From NCBI GenBank assembly GCA_963522145.1, contig CAUQXI010000018.1, positions 10,486 through 74,485 on the forward strand: DNA of 64,000 bases, in the 5' to 3' direction. A program made the translations under genes and the position numbers. The DNA is from Mesorhizobium_B sp963522145. Lineage in GTDB: Bacteria; Pseudomonadota; Alphaproteobacteria; Rhizobiales; Rhizobiaceae. Below the pieces are notes generated by a model that saw only the letters and a program-made list of their open reading frames with translations, was not told where the DNA came from and did not search any database. Shown piece after piece: positions 61,190 to 64,000 of the stretch; within the stretch, counting starts at the first letter, position 1, and each line of letters starts with the position of its first letter.

Positions 61190-62158
61190 TTATGCCCTCG
61201 CTTCCTGGCGCGCGGAGCCTGCCTTCCCTGGAACGGCAACCGGATCCCTGCTTCTGCTCGGGTCGCGCAGCGCGAGAAAGGCCGCGACCAGCATCACGCC
61301 CATGCCGATGACATCAATGAGGCCGACCTGCTCGCCGTAGGTGACGATGCCGAGCAAAACCGCGATCACAGGCGAGACGAAGGCAAAGGCGCCGGCGCGC
61401 GAGGCGCCGATGTCGCGCAGGAGGCGCATGAAGAGCGTGTAGCCGATGAATGAGCCAAAGAGTACGAGGAAGAGCCATCCGGCCCAGGCCTGCCAGCCCC
61501 AGTCGCCTGAAAGTGCCGCAGCGCTGTCCGGCTCCACAACGAGTGACACGAGAATGAGCATCGCACCGCCGAGCAGCGTGGTGGAGCCCGCGATGAAGTC
61601 TGACGAGTAAGTCGCGAGAAGCGGCCGCGCCAGCACCGAGCCCCAAGCGTAGATCACCGCCGCAGACGACACCGCGACAGCCCCGAGCAGCTTCAACGAA
61701 GTGCCTTGCCCGCCCGCAGCTATCCAGTTGTTGTAGATCTCCGGGGCGAACAGGAGGCAAAGGCCCGCAACCCCGAGCATGATCGCAAAGAGCATGCGGC
61801 CGTCATACTGCTCGTCGCGGAGAAGCAGCGCGAAGGTCAGGAGCGCGACGGGTGTCAGCGAAAGCTCCAGCACCGCAGCCGTGCCGGAATCGACATAGAG
61901 CATGCCCCAGAAGAGAGGGCCGTAGCAGAGCGGGATCATGAGACAGGTGACGAGGAGAAGCTTTGGCCAATCCTTTGCGGCTACCCGCGGCAGCCTCCCC
62001 CGCAGGCGCGCGGCGCCGAGGATAAGAATGCCGGCCACGAAGAAGCGCGTGCCTGCGAACATCAAAGGCGGAACGACGGCGATGCCCGCCTTGATGCCGA
62101 TCCATGTCATGCCCCAGATCAGGCAGAGGACGAGGAAGATGATCGTGTTGCGCTTCAT
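61190..62158 (-). CDS. EamA-family (DMT superfamily) transporter
   Basis: A 322-residue inner-membrane protein with ten hydrophobic segments, starting MKRNTIIFLVLCLIWGMTWI and with PPLMFAGTRFFVAGILILG. The second half has SSAAVIYAWGSVLARPLLA, and SRAGAFAFVSPVIAVLLGIV ends the fold. It exports an unknown metabolite or amino acid. ATG at 62158; a TTG at 62164 adds two residues. It is divergent from a CGNR gene. Confidence 0.88.
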   Translation of the reverse strand: MKRNTIIFLVLCLIWGMTWIGIKAGIAVVPPLMFAGTRFFVAGILILGAARLRGRLPRVAAKDWPKLLLVTCLMIPLCYGPLFWGMLYVDSGTAAVLELSLTPVALLTFALLLRDEQYDGRMLFAIMLGVAGLCLLFAPEIYNNWIAAGGQGTSLKLLGAVAVSSAAVIYAWGSVLARPLLATYSSDFIAGSTTLLGGAMLILVSLVVEPDSAAALSGDWGWQAWAGWLFLVLFGSFIGYTLFMRLLRDIGASRAGAFAFVSPVIAVLLGIVTYGEQVGLIDVIGMGVMLVAAFLALRDPSRSRDPVAVPGKAGSARQEARA

Positions 62159-62268
62159 TGGCAATCTCCGACGGAACCAAGGCGGCTCAATTCGTAACGT
62201 GTAAAATTATTTTATCGCGTTACAACTGTCCGCTTGCCATCCGGGTTCCGTGAACCGATCTTTCAGGC

Positions 62269-62910
62269 ATGGAATTCACGAAGACGATCACCGACATGCG
62301 CATGGTGGGCGGCCACGCCTGCCTCGATTTCGTGAACACGGTGGATTCGCGACGCGACCGCTGGGGGCCTGACTTGCTGCTGAGCTTTGCCGATCTGGTC
62401 GCCTGGGCTGAGCGCGCGGATTTGGTCGAAGCCGGGGAAGGAAGCGAGCTTCTTGCCGAAGCTTCGCGCCGGCCGGCCTTGGCGGAACAAGCGCTGAAGC
62501 GGGCCAAGTGTCTGCGCGAGGCGCTCTACGCAGTGCTCCTTGCCGAAGCGGCAGGCGATCCCCTGCCGTCCGATGCCCTCGGCACGGTCCGCGAGGCCAT
62601 TGCCCAGGCGATGCCGAAGCGCGAACTCGCCAGTGACGGCATCCGACTCACCTGGGGCTGGGCGGACGGGAGCAGCCTCGAGACGATCACCAACCGCGTT
62701 GCCTTCGCGGCTGCCGAATTCCTGGTGGAGCGGAACAATCGGCGCGCGGTGCGCGAGTGCGGGGGCCCGAATTGCGGCTGGCTGTTTCTCGATACCTCAC
62801 GCGGTGGCCAGCGGCGCTGGTGCTCGGACGAAAGCTGCGGCACCCACAGCCGCGTGAGGCGCTTCAGAGCAAAGGCGGAGGCGACAGGGAACGGGGGCCT
62901 GGAAGGCTGA
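62269..62910 (+). CDS. CGNR zinc finger domain-containing regulator (ABATE/CGNR)
   Basis: A 213-residue protein: an ABATE domain at residues 10-150 (GGHACLDFVNTVDSRRDRWG) and a C-terminal zinc finger ECGGPNCGWLFLDTSRGG followed by RRWCSDESCGTHSRVRRFR. The usual CGNR tetrapeptide reads CGTH here; the four Cys are kept. It may bind DNA and sense stress. It overlaps the 3' end of the convergent otnI by 47 bp. It is divergent from EamA. Confidence 0.87.
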   Translation: MEFTKTITDMRMVGGHACLDFVNTVDSRRDRWGPDLLLSFADLVAWAERADLVEAGEGSELLAEASRRPALAEQALKRAKCLREALYAVLLAEAAGDPLPSDALGTVREAIAQAMPKRELASDGIRLTWGWADGSSLETITNRVAFAAAEFLVERNNRRAVRECGGPNCGWLFLDTSRGGQRRWCSDESCGTHSRVRRFRAKAEATGNGGLEG

Positions 62911-63679
62911 TCCCGAGCGCATCGAGCCAGCGCAGGCCCTCGTTTGTATCGCCGCGCGGCTTGTATTCGCAGCCGATCCAGCCGTTGTAATCGAGCTTCT
63001 CCAGCGTTTCGAAAACAGCACGGTAGCTGATTTCGCCTTCGTCTGGTTCAGCGCGGCTCGGCACGGCCGCGATCTGCACATGGCCGCTCAGCGGCAGGAA
63101 ATTTTGGAGCCGCCGCAGAACATCTCCCTGGCTGACGCCGACATGGTAGACGTCGAACATGAGCTTGAGGTTTGCGGCGCCGATTTCTTCAATCAGCGAC
63201 GCTGCTTCCTCCAAGGTCGAATAGAAGTAACCCGGCCTGTCGCGCTGATTGATCGGTTCGAGAAGAAGCGTGAGATCGGCAGCCTGCTCGGCCGCCTCGG
63301 CGAGATTTGCCGACAAGATACGCCGCGCCTCATCCTTCTGCGCCGGATCCGTCAAACCCGCCATGACGTGAACGGCTTCTGCTCCGGCTTCGTGGGCATA
63401 GCGCAGGGCCTGATCGAAGCCAGCGCGGAACTCGGCCTGCCGGCCCACCGCCGCGCCCAGACCGAAATCGCCCCGGCGCTCCCCTATCGGTGTGTTGATG
63501 CCGAGAACCGTCAGTCCGTGACGGGCACAAGCCGCGCGAACCCGTTCAGCCGGCACGTCATAGGGCCAATGCAGTTCGATCGCTTCGAACCCCGCTTGCG
63601 CAGCCGCATCGATGCGGTCGAGCAACGGCCGGTCCGGCCACAGGAATCCGAGATTGGCTGAAAAGCGCAGCATAGTCAT
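62864..63679 (-). CDS. otnI: TIM-barrel isomerase, OtnI / hydroxypyruvate isomerase type
   Basis: A 271-residue AP-endonuclease-fold isomerase: FSANLGFLWPDRPLLDRIDA, ELHWPYDVPAERVRAACA, LLLEPINQRDRPGYFYST and LMFDVYHVGVSQGDVLRRL are Hyi/OtnI motifs. It interconverts 2- and 3-oxo-tetronate (OtnI) or hydroxypyruvate and tartronate semialdehyde (Hyi). Its start overlaps the otnC-like stop, which favours OtnI. Convergent with the CGNR gene. Confidence 0.85.
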   Translation of the reverse strand: MTMLRFSANLGFLWPDRPLLDRIDAAAQAGFEAIELHWPYDVPAERVRAACARHGLTVLGINTPIGERRGDFGLGAAVGRQAEFRAGFDQALRYAHEAGAEAVHVMAGLTDPAQKDEARRILSANLAEAAEQAADLTLLLEPINQRDRPGYFYSTLEEAASLIEEIGAANLKLMFDVYHVGVSQGDVLRRLQNFLPLSGHVQIAAVPSRAEPDEGEISYRAVFETLEKLDYNGWIGCEYKPRGDTNEGLRWLDALGISLPGPRSLSPPPLL

Positions 63680-64000
63680 TTCAGCCGGAAGTGACTGTTC
63701 AAGTCGGCGATCGCCTCGGCGCTCAGATGCCGAACCTTGAGGCCCCGGAGCAGGATCGCAAGCTTCGCCGCTTCTTCCAGTTCCTCGATTGCGAACACCG
63801 CCGCGTCCAGGCTGGTTCCGGCGACGACGGGCCCGTGGTTTTCCAGCAGCACCGCCGGATGCTCGCCGGCCAAGGCCTCGATCATCGGCTTGATCTCGGA
63901 GGAACCCGGCCGGGTGTAGGGAACGACCGGCACGCGCCCGACACGCATCACGACATAGGGCGTGATCGAGGGGATCGCGTCGGCCGGATCAGTGTCCTCC
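63676..64000 (-). CDS. otnC: 3-oxo-tetronate 4-phosphate decarboxylase (OtnC, class II aldolase family), 5' end off window
   Basis: The last 107 codons of a class II aldolase/adducin protein: SITPYVVMRVGRVPVVPYTR, PAVLLENHGPVVAGTSLDAA (Asn-His-Gly metal/active region) and AIEELEEAAKLAILLRGLK. In the tetronate pathway it decarboxylates 3-oxo-tetronate 4-phosphate to DHAP. The 3' end overlaps otnI by ATGA. The kinase OtnK would be further right. Confidence 0.85.
   Translation of the reverse strand, partial: EDTDPADAIPSITPYVVMRVGRVPVVPYTRPGSSEIKPMIEALAGEHPAVLLENHGPVVAGTSLDAAVFAIEELEEAAKLAILLRGLKVRHLSAEAIADLNSHFRLK

Overview
The window is high-GC DNA (roughly 62-65 % by eye) from an alphaproteobacterium, most likely a Hyphomicrobiales (Rhizobiales) member near the Mesorhizobium/Phyllobacteriaceae group. 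The support is the gene order murA-DUF2948-hisD-UPF0262-phosphatase-infA-maf-yacG-tRNA-Phe, a PdhS-type cell-cycle kinase, a DUF1127 gene beside a VtlR/LsrB-like LysR regulator, a phasin, and a tRNA-His with A73 and no pairable G-1. It looks like a chromosomal segment: no plasmid or phage replication genes, insertion sequences, CRISPR arrays or rRNA genes were seen.

Layout. 0-6 kb: lactate/glycolate oxidation, with a divergent glcD-type flavoprotein, a GntR/FadR-family regulator, lutABC and an overlapping PPP-type phosphatase. 6-16 kb: housekeeping and small regulators (class I amidotransferase, DUF6766 membrane protein, rsmE, gshA, DUF937 protein, DUF1127/LysR pair, xseA, ArsR-SRPBCC pair, DUF2007-like protein, tRNA-His). 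16-20 kb: a phasin and a 1187-residue PAS histidine kinase of the PdhS type. 20.5-23.3 kb: a ferric-iron ABC transporter lacking its ATPase gene. 23.6-32.3 kb: putrescine uptake (potFGHI) followed, past a DMT exporter and a degenerate receiver protein, by puuA-puuB-like genes that would gamma-glutamylate and oxidise the imported amine. 32-38.5 kb: doxX, zwf-pgl, a translationally coupled DHH phosphoesterase/uvsE pair, and a Crp-family regulator. 38.8-43.4 kb: a receiver-Crp fusion regulator, a small unknown protein, a GlxA-type AraC regulator, folD and proC.

43.4-45 kb is a small accessory patch: an AT-rich orphan membrane-anchored gene at the 3' side of tRNA-Thr, then an exact-period 244-bp tandem duplication of a small basic-protein gene upstream of murA. 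45-50.8 kb is the conserved murA-yacG block. 50.9-58.4 kb looks rearranged: a 5'-truncated, stop-interrupted aapM-like permease remnant abuts a LysR-regulated spermidine/putrescine-type ABC transporter with an M24 'pita-bread' hydrolase whose metal ligands are mostly replaced. 58.4-64 kb holds an XRE/MmyB regulator divergent from two methyltransferases and an NTF2-like protein, an EamA transporter divergent from a CGNR-type protein, and the end of a tetronate catabolic operon (otnC-otnI).

The most interesting items are the receiver-Crp fusion, the M24 protein with a degenerate metal site plus its dedicated transporter, the 244-bp tandem duplication with a preserved frame, the dying aapM gene at a probable rearrangement border, and the DHH/UvsE coupling. 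All family assignments rest on reading motifs by eye; none was checked against a database.
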